A stretch of DNA of 60,358 bases from Arthrobacter sp. AQ5-05 (lineage in GTDB: Bacteria; Actinomycetota; Actinomycetes; Actinomycetales; Micrococcaceae). Position 1 is the first letter of the stretch; the number at the start of each line of letters is the position of its first letter. The DNA is taken from assembly GCF_003287975.1 (NCBI RefSeq), contig NZ_QMKQ01000024.1, forward strand, positions 1 to 60,358, written 5' to 3'. The position numbers were made by a program, and so were the translations under genes. The notes under the pieces were generated by a model. It saw only the letters and a list, made by a program, of their open reading frames with translations. It did not search any database and was not told the DNA's origin. This document shows, in pieces, positions 16,439-25,848 of the stretch.

Positions 16439-17659
16439 CTAGGGGTGCCGACGCAACCCGCCCAGCGCCAGCAGCGCCGCCAGCAGCAGCAGCGCGGACA
16501 CGGCCAGCACCAGCCCCGGCCAGTTGGCGGCGTTGAACGCCAAGCCGATGGCCCAGCCAAAGAGCGAGGACCCGGAGTAGTAGGCCAGGTTGTACAGGCT
16601 GGCCGCCTGCGCCCGGCCCCCGACGCCCAGCATCGGGATCCACCCGCTGGCCACCGAGTGCGCGGCAAAGAACCCGGCGGTGAACAGCAGCAGCCCGGCA
16701 ATGATCGCGGGCAGGAAGTCGGCCAGCGTCACCGCCAACCCGGCGGCCATCAGCCCGATGGAGGCCACCAGCACGCGCAGCCGCCCGAAGCGGGCCACCA
16801 TCGCCCCGGATTGCCGCGAGGACCACGTGCCCGAGAGGTACGCGATGAACACCAGCGACGCCAGCGAGGCGGGGATCAGGAACGGCGGCGCCTCGAGCCG
16901 GAAGCCCAGGTAGTTGTAGACGGCCACGAAGCCGCCCATGAGCAGGAATCCCTGTGCGTAGAGCACCAGCAGCTGCCCCTTGCGCAGGTTCATCCACAGC
17001 TTTTTCCACAGGGGGATGCGGTTGGGGCTGCGCCAGGGCACCGGGGTGAATCCGCGCGGCCTGGGCGCCAGCGCGATGAACACCGAGGCGGCGATCGCCG
17101 CCATGATCGAGACCACCAGGGTGCCCAGGCGCCAGGAGACGAACTCGCTCAGCGGACCGGCGACCAGCCTCCCGGCCAGCCCTCCCAGGGTGGTCCCGGA
17201 GATGTAGGTGCCGGCGGCAACGGCCGAATGCAGCGGCGAGACCTCCTCGGAGAGGTAGGCCAGCGCGACCGCGGGGATCCCGCCCAGGGCCAGTCCCTCG
17301 ATGAAGCGCAAGGCCAGCAGCACCTCGAAGCCCGGGGAAAACGGGACGGCAAGGCCCAGCACCACGGCAGCGAGCACCGCAATGGTCATGGTGTGCAGCC
17401 GGCCCATGCGGTCGGCCAGCAGCGACCAGAAGAGCACCGAGGCGGCCAGACCCAGGGTCGCGGCGGAGACCGCCAACGCCGCGTCGGCCTCGGACACCGC
17501 CAGATCGCGGGCCAGTTCCGGCAGCACCCCCTGCACCGAGTACAGCTGGGAGAAGGTGGCAACCCCGGCGGCGAAGAGCGCCAGGATCATGCGGCGGTAG
17601 CCGTCGCTGCCGTGGATGTGGCCGTGCCAGGGTCCGCCCTGGCCGGGGTCGTTGCTCAC
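16439..17659 (-). CDS. MFS transporter
   Basis: 406 residues, twelve transmembrane segments. The first half contains the MFS motif-A-like LLADRMGRLHTM between helices 2 and 3, and RFIEGLALGGIPAVALAYLSEEV in helix 4-5. The protein resembles YnfM/AraJ-type drug or sugar efflux transporters (FSQLYSVQGVLPELARDLAVSEA is typical). Substrate unknown. The start MSNDPGQGG is followed by a His-rich short tail (WHGHIHG). Confidence 0.88.
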   Translation of the reverse strand: MSNDPGQGGPWHGHIHGSDGYRRMILALFAAGVATFSQLYSVQGVLPELARDLAVSEADAALAVSAATLGLAASVLFWSLLADRMGRLHTMTIAVLAAVVLGLAVPFSPGFEVLLALRFIEGLALGGIPAVALAYLSEEVSPLHSAVAAGTYISGTTLGGLAGRLVAGPLSEFVSWRLGTLVVSIMAAIAASVFIALAPRPRGFTPVPWRSPNRIPLWKKLWMNLRKGQLLVLYAQGFLLMGGFVAVYNYLGFRLEAPPFLIPASLASLVFIAYLSGTWSSRQSGAMVARFGRLRVLVASIGLMAAGLAVTLADFLPAIIAGLLLFTAGFFAAHSVASGWIPMLGVGGRAQAASLYNLAYYSGSSLFGWAIGLAFNAANWPGLVLAVSALLLLAALLALGGLRRHP

Positions 17660-17717
17660 GTGCGCTTTTCGTTCCTCATCTTGGCCGGGTTCCGGGGAGC
17701 CGGGTGGATCCGGGCGG

Positions 17718-18482
17718 CTACTGCTGGATCAGCGGCAGCAGCGTGTAGGACAGGGACAGCGCCACCGCGTTGTTGAACACGTGCAGCACGTAGGAATACG
17801 CCAGCGACTTGCCGGTGAGCACGTAGGCCACCGACATCATGATGCCCAGCGTCGTGTACGGAATCGCGGAGGTCACATCGAAGGACCCGGAGCCGATGAA
17901 GTGCAGCGCGGTGAAAAGCACCACCGAGATCGCCACGCAGACCCACACGTTGAGCCTGCGGCTGAGCTTGCCGATGAGCAGGTGGCGGAAGATGTACTCC
18001 TCCACGAACGGGCCCAGGATCGCGGTGACCACGAACATCGTGATGAACGGGACCGCGCGCGTCATGCCCTCCAGGGCCAGCTGGTTTTCGCTCTTGACCG
18101 GGTTGCCCATGGACACCAGCACGATGGCGCTGACGATCAGGGACCCCAGCCAGCCGCCGGGCACCATCAGCGCCTTGGCCCACGGGTGGTACTTGAAGGT
18201 GGCAAAGGAGCTGCGCAGCGTCTCGAAGCCCATGATGATCGCGCCGGTGAACACCACCACGTACATGATCAGGTTCACTCCGAACAGCGCGGATTCCTGG
18301 TCCTTGAACGCCTCGATGAAGCCCGGGACCAGGGCCAGCAGCCCGGCGGCGCCGAAGACGAACAGCGCCAGATAGATGCCCACGACCACCAGGTCCCCGC
18401 GCCGCATGGGTCCGGCGTCGAAGACCGGTTGCCGCTTCTTCGGCGGCGGGGCAAAGGGGTAAGGTACGGGCGGCTGGTGCAT
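17718..18482 (-). CDS. CPBP-family intramembrane metalloprotease
   Basis: 254 residues from ATG 18482; the frame is open further upstream but the MHQPPVPYPFAPPP start gives the normal length. Membrane helices surround the three CPBP (Rce1/Abi) motifs: EEYIFRH (motif 1, catalytic Glu pair), FTALHF (motif 2, His) and HVFNNAVAL (motif 3, His and Asn). CPBP enzymes cleave prenylated or peptide substrates in the membrane or act in bacteriocin immunity. It lies 56 bases downstream of the pentapeptide protein gene on the same strand. Confidence 0.88.
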   Translation of the reverse strand: MHQPPVPYPFAPPPKKRQPVFDAGPMRRGDLVVVGIYLALFVFGAAGLLALVPGFIEAFKDQESALFGVNLIMYVVVFTGAIIMGFETLRSSFATFKYHPWAKALMVPGGWLGSLIVSAIVLVSMGNPVKSENQLALEGMTRAVPFITMFVVTAILGPFVEEYIFRHLLIGKLSRRLNVWVCVAISVVLFTALHFIGSGSFDVTSAIPYTTLGIMMSVAYVLTGKSLAYSYVLHVFNNAVALSLSYTLLPLIQQ

Positions 18483-18538
18483 GGTTTCCACCCTATCGAC
18501 CTTGGACACCCCGGTGTGTGCGCCGCCCCGCGGCGGAG

Positions 18539-19201
18539 CTACTGGACGCGCAGGCCCAGTTCGTTCGCGAGGATCGGGGCCAGGTCCATGAGCTGCTCGA
18601 AGCTGACCGTGGCGCCCTTGAGCGCGGAGATGCCCGAGAGCGATCGCAGCCGCGCCCCGCGCAAATCCACGTCCTTGAGCTTGGCGCCGTTGAGCACCAA
18701 GGTGTCGATGGTGCAGTCGGTGAAGGTGACCCGTTCCAGGTTCGCTCCCCCGGCGTCGAGTTCGTCGATGTGCACGTCGCGGAATTCGACGTCCTTGATC
18801 TTCGCGCGGCGCAGGTTCAGGTAGCCGAGCTTGGCGCGTTCGAACTTCACCGAGCGGAACGTTGCCCCGTAGAGTTCCGCCGATCCGATGCGCCCGCCGA
18901 TGACCGCGGTGTTCCACCAGCCGGAGTCCGGGGCCTCGAGCACCGGGGCGTTGACCTCCTCGATGCGGCAGTCCCCGAATGTCACCCGCGCCATGGGGGC
19001 ACCCTGCAGGGAGACGGCGCGGAAGATGCATTCGGTGAAGACCGCGTCCTCCAGGTCCACCCCGTCGGCGTCGTCGGATTCGAAGAGCAGGGACTCGGCG
19101 CGTCCATCCAGATCCAGCCCGGTCAGGTCCCCCGAGCCGGTGGTGGCCGGTTCCTTGAAGGCGGGCAGGCGGGGGGCTTTCACGGATGCAGGCATGGGCA
19201 A
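18539..19201 (-). CDS. Pentapeptide-repeat protein
   Basis: 220 residues. From about residue 26 to 195 the sequence follows the A(D/N)LXX pentapeptide pattern (for example LTGLDLDGR, VDLEDAVFTECIFRAVSL, LGYLNLRRAKIKDVEF, DLRGARLRSLSGI), which builds a right-handed quadrilateral beta-helix. Some members (Qnr, MfpA) mimic DNA and protect gyrase; most have no known role. Start at the first of two close ATGs (19201 or 19195). Probably co-transcribed with the CPBP protease gene. Confidence 0.85.
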   Translation of the reverse strand: MPMPASVKAPRLPAFKEPATTGSGDLTGLDLDGRAESLLFESDDADGVDLEDAVFTECIFRAVSLQGAPMARVTFGDCRIEEVNAPVLEAPDSGWWNTAVIGGRIGSAELYGATFRSVKFERAKLGYLNLRRAKIKDVEFRDVHIDELDAGGANLERVTFTDCTIDTLVLNGAKLKDVDLRGARLRSLSGISALKGATVSFEQLMDLAPILANELGLRVQ

Positions 19202-19322
19202 TAGCTTATGCGGCGGCGGGGACGATTCCCGCCGGAGCGCGCGTTGGCATTCTCACCCACATGCGGCTTGACGGAACCGGTCCCGGCGTCTCCGGGCCCG
19301 GGGCATCCGCCTCCCGCCGCGC

Positions 19323-21530
19323 CTACCTGCCGGCGGCGAAGACGGGGTCCTTCTCCAGTTCGCTGGCCAGCCGGGGGGCCAGCGAGGCGGAGAAGTCGTG
19401 GGAGAGGTGCGACTGGTCGGAGTAGGTGATCAGCGAGCCGATGACGGCGAAGCAGGTTTCATCCGAGCAGATGGAATCGGTCAGGTCCGCGCGCACGATT
19501 CCGGTCGGGGCCGTGTCGCTCTCCAGTGCCTTTTGCAGGTTGTGCCGGATCGACAGGCCTTTTTTGCGGGTCACCGAGCAGGCCAGCGGGTCATCGGGGT
19601 TCGAGGCCACGCAGGTGGGCACGTTCTTGTTGCCCAGCCGCGGCACCTCGCCGATCACCGCGACGGTCTTGCCCGCGTCGGCCCATTGCTTCCAGAGGCT
19701 GGTGAAACCCTCGGTGGCCGGGTCCTGGAACTCGTAGCCCGGGGAGGAGATCCAGCTGCGTTTGTTGCCCTGCGCGGCGACGATGACCGCGTCGATGCCC
19801 GGATCCGCAGCGAGGCTTGGCCCCAGGGCGCGCACCGATTCGGTGCACAGGCGTTCGGCCGCGCCGCTGAGTTTCTGGGCATCCTTGAGCGCGGCCACCG
19901 ACGGCGAGCAGCCGGAGCGGATGTGCGTGACCAGTTCCCAGTCGCGCGCCTTGGCGATCACCGCCAGGGCCGGGAGCCAGGCCGTGGCGTGCGAGTCCCC
20001 CACCACCGCCACGCGCAGCTTGGGGTTGGTGGTGTTGCCCAGCCGGCAGCTGGACTCGCCCACCTGCAGCGTGTCGGTCTCGCAGCCCGGGAACAAGGGG
20101 GCGCGCACCTGCTGGGACACCGCGACCGCCGAGGGGTAGGGGGCGAAGTCGGAGGAAACCGGCAGGCAGTCCTTGGGGTGTGCCATGGTCCCGGCTCCGT
20201 AGCACTGGGAGTTCACATCCATCCTTGGCAGGTTGGTGCTTTGCGCGGAGGCAGCGGTTCCGGCCCAGGCCAGGGAGGCCAGCACCAGCATCCCGGCCAG
20301 GGCGAAGACGAACGCGTTGCGCGCCGGCTTCAGCCACGTCCCGAAGCGCAGCGGGTCCTCGATGAGCAGCTGGCAGACCCAGGCCAGGGTCAGCGTCAGG
20401 GCCAGGATTCCGGCCTCGTGGTACCACTTGGGTTCGGTGTGCAGCACGAAGGGGGCGACGATGATCAGCGGCCAGTGCCAGAGGTACGCACCGTAACTGA
20501 TGTCCCCGACCCAGCGCATGGGCCCGATCGAGAGCCAGGTGGAGGGGGAGAACCAGCGCAGACCGGGACTCCGGGTGCCGCTGGCCGCCAGCACCGCGGC
20601 GGTGCCGAGCACCGGAACCAGCGCCATCGTGCCGGGGAAGCGGGTCTCGGTGGGGATCAGCACCGCGCCGGCCACCAGCAGTCCGATGCCTCCCCAGCCC
20701 AGCAGCGCACCGAGCGCTCCGCCGAGCCCGCGGTTCACGCAGAGCAGGGCCACCACCCCGCCGGCGGCGAATTGCCAGGCACGTCCGGCGGTGTCGAAGT
20801 AGGCGGCCTGCGGGCTGGCGGCGGTGACCCAGAGCCCGTAGGCGAAGGAGAGCAGCGTGATCGCGCCGATGACGCCCAGGAAGAGCTGCCGGGTGCCATG
20901 CCCGGCGAAGGTGTGCCGGCCGATGCTGGTCCGTCGTCCGAATCGGGGCACCAGCTTCCCGGCGACGAACGCACCGCCCAAAAGCAGCAACGGCCAGGCG
21001 ATGTAGAACTGTTCCTCCACCGAGAGCGACCAGTAATGCTGCACCGCAGTGGCCATCTGCCCGGCGGCGGAGTAGTCGGTGGCATCGGCAACCAGGGCCC
21101 AGTTCTCCACGTAGAGGCCCGCCGCGGCAATGTGCTTGAACATCGTGCCGTGCTCGGTGGCGGGGATGAAGAAATACACCAACCCGGCGCTGGCCAGCAG
21201 CACCGTGAAGGCCAGCGGCAGCAGCCGCCGGATGCGCCTGGCCCAGAACGTTGCAAGCTTGATGGTTCCGGTGGCACGCATTTCCCGGAACAGGTGCGCG
21301 GTGATCAGGTACCCGGAAATCACGAAGAACATGTCCACGCCGATGAACCCGCCGCTGAGCGCGCCGGGGCGCAGGTGGTGGATGATCACCATCAGCACGG
21401 CGATCGCGCGCAGCCCCTGGATGTCGGCCCGGAACCCCATCGACGATCCGCGCCCGGCGGCCGGCCGGGCCTTCACGGAGGGGGTCTTGTGCGGGGTTTG
21501 CTGCGGGGCGGAGCCGGTTCGAACAGTCAC
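19323..21530 (-). CDS. Membrane O-acyltransferase (AT3) with SGNH domain
   Basis: 735 residues of the OafA/YrhL type. The N-terminal AT3 domain (about 30-400, ten or more membrane helices) begins FRADIQGLRAIAVLMVIIHH with the conserved Arg and catalytic-site HH, followed by GVDMFFVISGYLIT and SLSVEEQFYIAWP. The extracytoplasmic C-terminal SGNH hydrolase-like domain (about 450-735) has VAVVGDSHATAW and ends with DQSHLSHDFS. Such fusions acetylate cell-wall or exopolysaccharide sugars on the outside. The gene is single and faces a 1.7-kb region of decayed sequence upstream. Confidence 0.9.
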   Translation of the reverse strand: MTVRTGSAPQQTPHKTPSVKARPAAGRGSSMGFRADIQGLRAIAVLMVIIHHLRPGALSGGFIGVDMFFVISGYLITAHLFREMRATGTIKLATFWARRIRRLLPLAFTVLLASAGLVYFFIPATEHGTMFKHIAAAGLYVENWALVADATDYSAAGQMATAVQHYWSLSVEEQFYIAWPLLLLGGAFVAGKLVPRFGRRTSIGRHTFAGHGTRQLFLGVIGAITLLSFAYGLWVTAASPQAAYFDTAGRAWQFAAGGVVALLCVNRGLGGALGALLGWGGIGLLVAGAVLIPTETRFPGTMALVPVLGTAAVLAASGTRSPGLRWFSPSTWLSIGPMRWVGDISYGAYLWHWPLIIVAPFVLHTEPKWYHEAGILALTLTLAWVCQLLIEDPLRFGTWLKPARNAFVFALAGMLVLASLAWAGTAASAQSTNLPRMDVNSQCYGAGTMAHPKDCLPVSSDFAPYPSAVAVSQQVRAPLFPGCETDTLQVGESSCRLGNTTNPKLRVAVVGDSHATAWLPALAVIAKARDWELVTHIRSGCSPSVAALKDAQKLSGAAERLCTESVRALGPSLAADPGIDAVIVAAQGNKRSWISSPGYEFQDPATEGFTSLWKQWADAGKTVAVIGEVPRLGNKNVPTCVASNPDDPLACSVTRKKGLSIRHNLQKALESDTAPTGIVRADLTDSICSDETCFAVIGSLITYSDQSHLSHDFSASLAPRLASELEKDPVFAAGR

Positions 21531-21689
21531 TTTTTCAAGCCTAGCCCATCCTCGCGCGCCCCGATCTCATCGCTGAAAGTGATAGCAGGGCTGGTCTTTG
21601 CCAGCGTTCTCTCCCAAAGCGGGAGCAGGCACGGAGTGCCGCGGCCGACGTCGGTCCGCTCGGTGCGTGGCCGATGCGGTGGCCCGAAA

Positions 21690-22600
21690 TCGGCATCCGC
21701 AGCCAACCCGAGGTGCCCGGCGGGGCCTGGGAGTGTCTCCCAATTCCGCGGGGGGCCACTTGCCCGGTTGATGCCCGGTTCCTCGGGCAATGCGGAACAT
21801 GCGCCCTGGGCCACCGGCTCGTGGTCCGGGGCGTCATCTGCCGCTACCGCGCAGGGGTCCCTTGGCGCGATCCCGGAGCACATCGGTTCCTGGAAGACCG
21901 TGCGGAAGCTCCACCGCCGCTACGCCGCCGATGGCACGCGGGACGCTGCCGGCGGCGTATCCGGGCATTGCCCAGGAAAAGGGCCCGATCGAATGGGAGG
22001 TTTCGGTGGACTCCGAGATCAACCGAAACCTCGAGCACGGCACCGACCGCCTGCGCCACACAAGGGGTCCTGCCGGATGACAAGAATCCTCACCAAGGGC
22101 CTCGGCCACGCCATCGACAAGTCCCGCGGAGCGCTGAGCACCAAGATCCACTTTCTGGCTGGCGGGAAGCAGCGCCCGCTGGTGGCGATGCTCGGGCCCA
22201 GGCAGGGGCTGAGATTCCCCGAGGTCCTGCCCCCGGGCGCCCTGAGGGCCACGAACCCCGCCACCGTGAGGATCCGCAGACGCCCGGAACGGGCCATGGC
22301 CGACAAGGCCTACGCCTCCCGAGGCAACCGTAAACACCTCCGGGACCGCGGCATCCACTGCGCGACCCCCGAAAAGGACGGCCAGAAGGCCAACCGGAAA
22401 TGCAAGTGCTCGGCAGGCGGAAGGCCTGTCACCTGCGACAAGGACGCCTACAAGTGCCGCAACGAAAGCCGAGCACAATTTCAATGCCCCGAAACAGTGG
22501 CGAGGGATGGTGAACCGGTACGACAAGCTCGCCCTGGCCTACCGCTCTGCCGTGGTGCTCCAGGCCGTGGTCATCTGGAGCGCAGCCCTCGAGAAATCAG
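21690..22600 (+). pseudogene. IS5-family transposase remnant, several frameshifts
   Basis: Recognisable pieces of an IS5-type DDE transposase follow one another in different frames: LVVRGVICRYRAGVPWRD (from about 21815), GSWKTVRKLHRRYAADGT, WEVSVDSEINRNLEHGT (containing the first catalytic Asp), GHAIDKSRGALSTKIH, MADKAYASRGNRKHLRDRGI (second Asp region) and QWRGMVNRYDKLALAYRS with WSAA (C-terminus, near 22507-22595). At least three frame changes are needed, so it is dead. Terminal inverted repeats are not visible to me. Confidence 0.82.
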
Positions 22601-23050
22601 GATTGGGACACCCCCGGGGTCGACGCGTGCAAACCGTTTCGGTGCGGGGCGGAGACCGGCCCTTGGTCGTGGACCGCACCGCATCAGACGTTTCGGTGGC
22701 GTAGCCCACGAACCCTGCGGTTGCCCAAGAAATGGGCGTTGGGTCTGTTTCCGCTGCCCTGCATGTGCTCGACTGCGGCAGACATCGGGGTCACGCTACT
22801 CCGATCACGACCTCCACGAAGCACAGGGCGGAGGGAAGGAGAGCGACCAGGGCCGAACCGAGTGATCCCGGTTGGCCGTTGTTCCGGCGATTCTCAAGCA
22901 TTGTCTTGATTGCCTTCGCCGGGTAAGGACCATCGACTCTGGCCAGCGGGGGCGGACAAGAGGACCATCTGGAGGAATAGCCGACATGCCGCAGTGCGCA
23001 CGGGTAGGCGCACGGCACTGCCAGCAACCGTTTTCAACGAGGAGGACCGG
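22601..23050. other. Region without a supported gene
   Basis: About 450 bases between the transposase remnant and the ABC operon. Short frames on both strands lack ribosome sites, codon bias and recognisable similarity. Probably debris of the insertion sequence plus the promoter region of the ABC operon. Confidence 0.35.
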
Positions 23051-23233
23051 ATGAGACGAGCGTTATTCGACGCTTTCGGGACGACAGGACAGTTGGTTGC
23101 CGCGACCACGGCCAGGGGTGCAACAGGGAAGTCATTCCCCGGGGTGGTCGGCCATCTTGGGCCGGTCGAACCGCAGCATCCGGTGGTAGCGAAATCGTTC
23201 GCGCTCGGCGGAGGCCATCATGGCGGCGATTGA
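23051..23233 (+). CDS. Possible 60-residue leader protein of the ABC operon
   Basis: ATG 23051 is preceded by GAGGAGGACC (good ribosome site) and opens a 60-codon frame starting MRRALFDAFGTTGQL and ending in a Gly/His tail; it overlaps the ABC ATPase start by 14 bases. No family recognised, and the composition is not strongly protein-like. It may be a small translated leader or the remnant of a longer gene. Confidence 0.3.
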   Translation: MRRALFDAFGTTGQLVAATTARGATGKSFPGVVGHLGPVEPQHPVVAKSFALGGGHHGGD

Positions 23234-24161
23234 GGTTGCGCGGCTCCGAAAGTCCTATGGCAGTGTGGAGGCGGTCGCGGGACTCGATCTCACCGTGGAG
23301 AGCGGCGAGGTGGTGGCCCTGCTTGGCCCCAACGGCGCCGGAAAGACCACTGCTGTGGAGATTCTTGAGGGGTACCGGCAACGCGACTCCGGGTCGGTTA
23401 CGGTGCTGGGCATGGACCCGCAAACGGGCGGGCGGGCCTTCCGGGAACGAATCGGCGTGGTTCTCCAAGATGCGGGTTTCGAGGACAACTTCACACCGCG
23501 GGAACTGCTCCGGCTGCACGCCGGCTACTACCCGCATCCCCGTGCCGTCGACGAGGTCATCGGGCTGACCGGGCTTGACGAGAAGGCCAACGCGCGGGTG
23601 CGCACCCTATCCGGCGGGCAGCGCCGCCGCCTCGACCTCGCACTGGGCATCGTGGGTGGTCCGGAGTTGCTTTTCCTTGACGAACCCACCACCGGTTTCG
23701 ACCCATCCGCCCGGCGGCACGCCTGGGAGCTGGTGGACTCCCTTCGCGACCTTGGCTCCACCATCTTGCTGACCACCCATTACCTCGATGAAGCAGAGCA
23801 CCTGGCAGACCGCGTCGTCATCATCGACCACGGCCGCGTCATCGCCTCCGGTACTCCGGCTGAGCTCTCCGCCGCGGCGGGCACCGGAACCGTGATCTCG
23901 TTTCGCCTGCCTGCGGGCGTGGAGGCGGCGGACCTTCCCACCGTGGGGACGACGCGTCGGGTCGGGGGGAACATCGTCGAGTTGGGCACCGCTTCGACGA
24001 CGGCCGACATCGCCGTCCTGTCCGAATGGGCGCTGGCACGGGGATTTGAGCTTGAGGACCTGACGCTGGCGCGTCCCAGTCTCGAGGACATCTACCTCGA
24101 GCTCGTGGGTGGGCCTGCTGCGCCTGTTGGTGAGGATGTCGACCCGGGGGTGGCCACTTGA
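23220..24161 (+). CDS. ABC-2 type exporter ATPase
   Basis: 313 residues. Canonical nucleotide-binding domain: Walker A GPNGAGKTT, Q-loop VVLQDAGF, signature LSGGQRRRLDLALGI, Walker B LLFLDEPTTGFD with the catalytic Glu, and the H-loop His in LTTHYLDEAEHL. A C-terminal extension of about 90 residues, typical of the DrrA/CcmA-like drug or antibiotic exporters, follows. CGGAGG lies about 6 bases before the ATG. Its TGA overlaps the TTG start of the permease gene by four bases, implying translational coupling. Confidence 0.92.
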   Translation: MAAIEVARLRKSYGSVEAVAGLDLTVESGEVVALLGPNGAGKTTAVEILEGYRQRDSGSVTVLGMDPQTGGRAFRERIGVVLQDAGFEDNFTPRELLRLHAGYYPHPRAVDEVIGLTGLDEKANARVRTLSGGQRRRLDLALGIVGGPELLFLDEPTTGFDPSARRHAWELVDSLRDLGSTILLTTHYLDEAEHLADRVVIIDHGRVIASGTPAELSAAAGTGTVISFRLPAGVEAADLPTVGTTRRVGGNIVELGTASTTADIAVLSEWALARGFELEDLTLARPSLEDIYLELVGGPAAPVGEDVDPGVAT

Positions 24162-25825
24162 ACCGCAACGCGGCCGGCCCGGTCTTGGGGCGGCAGATCC
24201 GGCATGAGCTGGTCTCGCTGATGCGCACGCCGTTGACCATGATCCTCAGCGTCGGCTTTCCGCTGTTGTTCTTCATCCTGCTGGCCGCGCTGACCGGCAA
24301 CGCTGTGGTGGACGAACGCGCCGGCGTGCGGGTGGTGCAGTTCCTCGCGCCGGGGCTGGCGTCGTTCGGCGTGCTGATGGCCACGTTCTCGTTTCTCGCC
24401 TCCGGGCTGTCCGAGGCGCGGGCCACCGGTGTGCTCAAGCGCCAGACCAGCACGCCATTGCCGCGCTGGGCCCTCATCGGCGGGCGCATCGGCGCCGCAG
24501 TGCTCCTCGGACTCATCGCGGTGACGCTCGTGCTGTCGGTCGGCGTGTTCTTCTATGATCTCCAGTTGCCGGGTCGATCGCTGTTCGCCGTGGCCGTGAA
24601 TCTGCTGCTCTCCTCGTTCGCCTTCGCGGCGCTCGGCATCGCGCTCGCGTTGCTGCTGCCCACGCCGGCGATGGTGGTCGCCGTGGCCAACGGTTTCGCG
24701 ATCGTGTTGTCGTTCATCTCCGGGCTATTCACGGCGAGCGGATCACCCCCGCAGTGGATGGACACCGCCGCGTGGTTCTTTCCGCTTAAGCACATGGCTA
24801 CGGTGTTCTCCGACGCGTTGAACCCTCAGCTGACCGGCTCGGGCTTCCAATGGGACCACCTCGCGGTGATCTCCTTGTGGGGCATCGGCGGGGCGGCCGC
24901 CTCCGTGTGGGCGCTGCGGTCCGGCCGCGAGCGCAACCCGGTCTCCGACCCGACCAGCCACGTCCGAGCCAGCGCCGCAGATGCGGTGCCCCGCCGCGCC
25001 GGACGCCCCCCGCTATGGGTCCTTTTTGTCGGCCAGATTGCCCACGCCCAGATGGTTCTCTGGCGCGATGCCTCCTCGGTCTTCTTCGCCATCGTATTCC
25101 CGCTCCTGCTGGTGGCGATCATCCCGACGATCAACGGCGGCGGGGACCTCGATGTCGGCGGCGGGCTGCTGCTCGGCAGCTTCTTCGCGGCCACGATGGC
25201 AATCTACGGGGCGGCGGTCACCTCCTTCGTGAACATGCCGCAGAACGTTTCGGAGGAGCGCGAACGCGGCGTGCTGAAGCGCACACGCGCCACTCCGTTG
25301 CCCACGGGCGTGCTGCTGGCCGGGCGGGTGGTGGCAGCGTTGGTGGTTTCCCTTCTTACCCTGTTCGCCATCGCCCTGCTCGCGATGGGGATGTTCTCGT
25401 TGCCCGTCCCGCCCGGCTGGCCCGTTGGGCTCTTGGTCTTCGTGGTCTCGGCCACCGGTTTCGCCATCGTGGGCCTGGCTGTCGCCTCCCTGGTGCACTC
25501 GGCACAGGCGGTTCTGGGCGTGACGCTGGGCACCTTGCTGCCGCTGTGCTTCATCTCGGACATCTTCGTCATCGGCGTGGACCTGCCCGACGTGCTCGAT
25601 GCCGTCTCCTGGTTCTTCCCGCTACGCCACGCTTCACGCGCAATGACGGATTCGGTCTCGACCATTGCTGCGCCGTTCCCGTGGGATCACCTCGGGGTGA
25701 TTCTTGCGTGGGCCGCCGTGGGCGTCGTTGTGATCGCCGCGAGGTTCCGGTCGGAGAAGGCGAACCACACCCGTGCTGCGGCGACGGCGCGACGGCGCGA
25801 TTCCACGCCGGCCACCGCCGGTTGA
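24158..25825 (+). CDS. ABC-2 permease, two membrane units fused in one chain
   Basis: 555 residues from a TTG that overlaps the ATPase stop. Two complete ABC-2 membrane units follow each other: residues about 10-255 and 280-540, each with about six spans and matching landmarks (ERGVLKR-like ATGVLKRQTSTPLP in the first, ERERGVLKRTRATPLP in the second; FFPLKHM in the first, FFPLRHASRAM in the second). The linker (about 255-285) is polar. A normal permease of this class has one unit of about 250 residues that works as a dimer, so this chain probably supplies both halves. Substrate unknown. Confidence 0.88.
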   Translation: MNRNAAGPVLGRQIRHELVSLMRTPLTMILSVGFPLLFFILLAALTGNAVVDERAGVRVVQFLAPGLASFGVLMATFSFLASGLSEARATGVLKRQTSTPLPRWALIGGRIGAAVLLGLIAVTLVLSVGVFFYDLQLPGRSLFAVAVNLLLSSFAFAALGIALALLLPTPAMVVAVANGFAIVLSFISGLFTASGSPPQWMDTAAWFFPLKHMATVFSDALNPQLTGSGFQWDHLAVISLWGIGGAAASVWALRSGRERNPVSDPTSHVRASAADAVPRRAGRPPLWVLFVGQIAHAQMVLWRDASSVFFAIVFPLLLVAIIPTINGGGDLDVGGGLLLGSFFAATMAIYGAAVTSFVNMPQNVSEERERGVLKRTRATPLPTGVLLAGRVVAALVVSLLTLFAIALLAMGMFSLPVPPGWPVGLLVFVVSATGFAIVGLAVASLVHSAQAVLGVTLGTLLPLCFISDIFVIGVDLPDVLDAVSWFFPLRHASRAMTDSVSTIAAPFPWDHLGVILAWAAVGVVVIAARFRSEKANHTRAAATARRRDSTPATAG

Positions 25826-25837
25826 CCGGAACCGGCG
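25816..25837. terminator. Hairpin at the convergent ends of the two ABC loci
   Basis: CGCCGGTT (25816-25823), loop GACCGG, AACCGGCG (25830-25837): a perfect 8-bp stem that spans the permease stop codon and precedes the convergent exporter gene ending at 25849. Confidence 0.5.
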
Positions 25838-25848
25838 ACCCCTTGCCG

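Noticed and set aside
19398-22865. Very long open frame (over 1,100 codons) on the + strand opposite the acyltransferase gene
   Set aside because: It mirrors the - strand gene, has a Gly/Arg/His-rich composition typical of antisense GC-rich frames, and resembles no protein except where it crosses the transposase remnant.
22791-23027. Minus-strand frame with a hydrophobic end (ALVALLPSALCFVEVVIGVA)
   Set aside because: No start with a ribosome site and no family resemblance; it lies in transposon debris.
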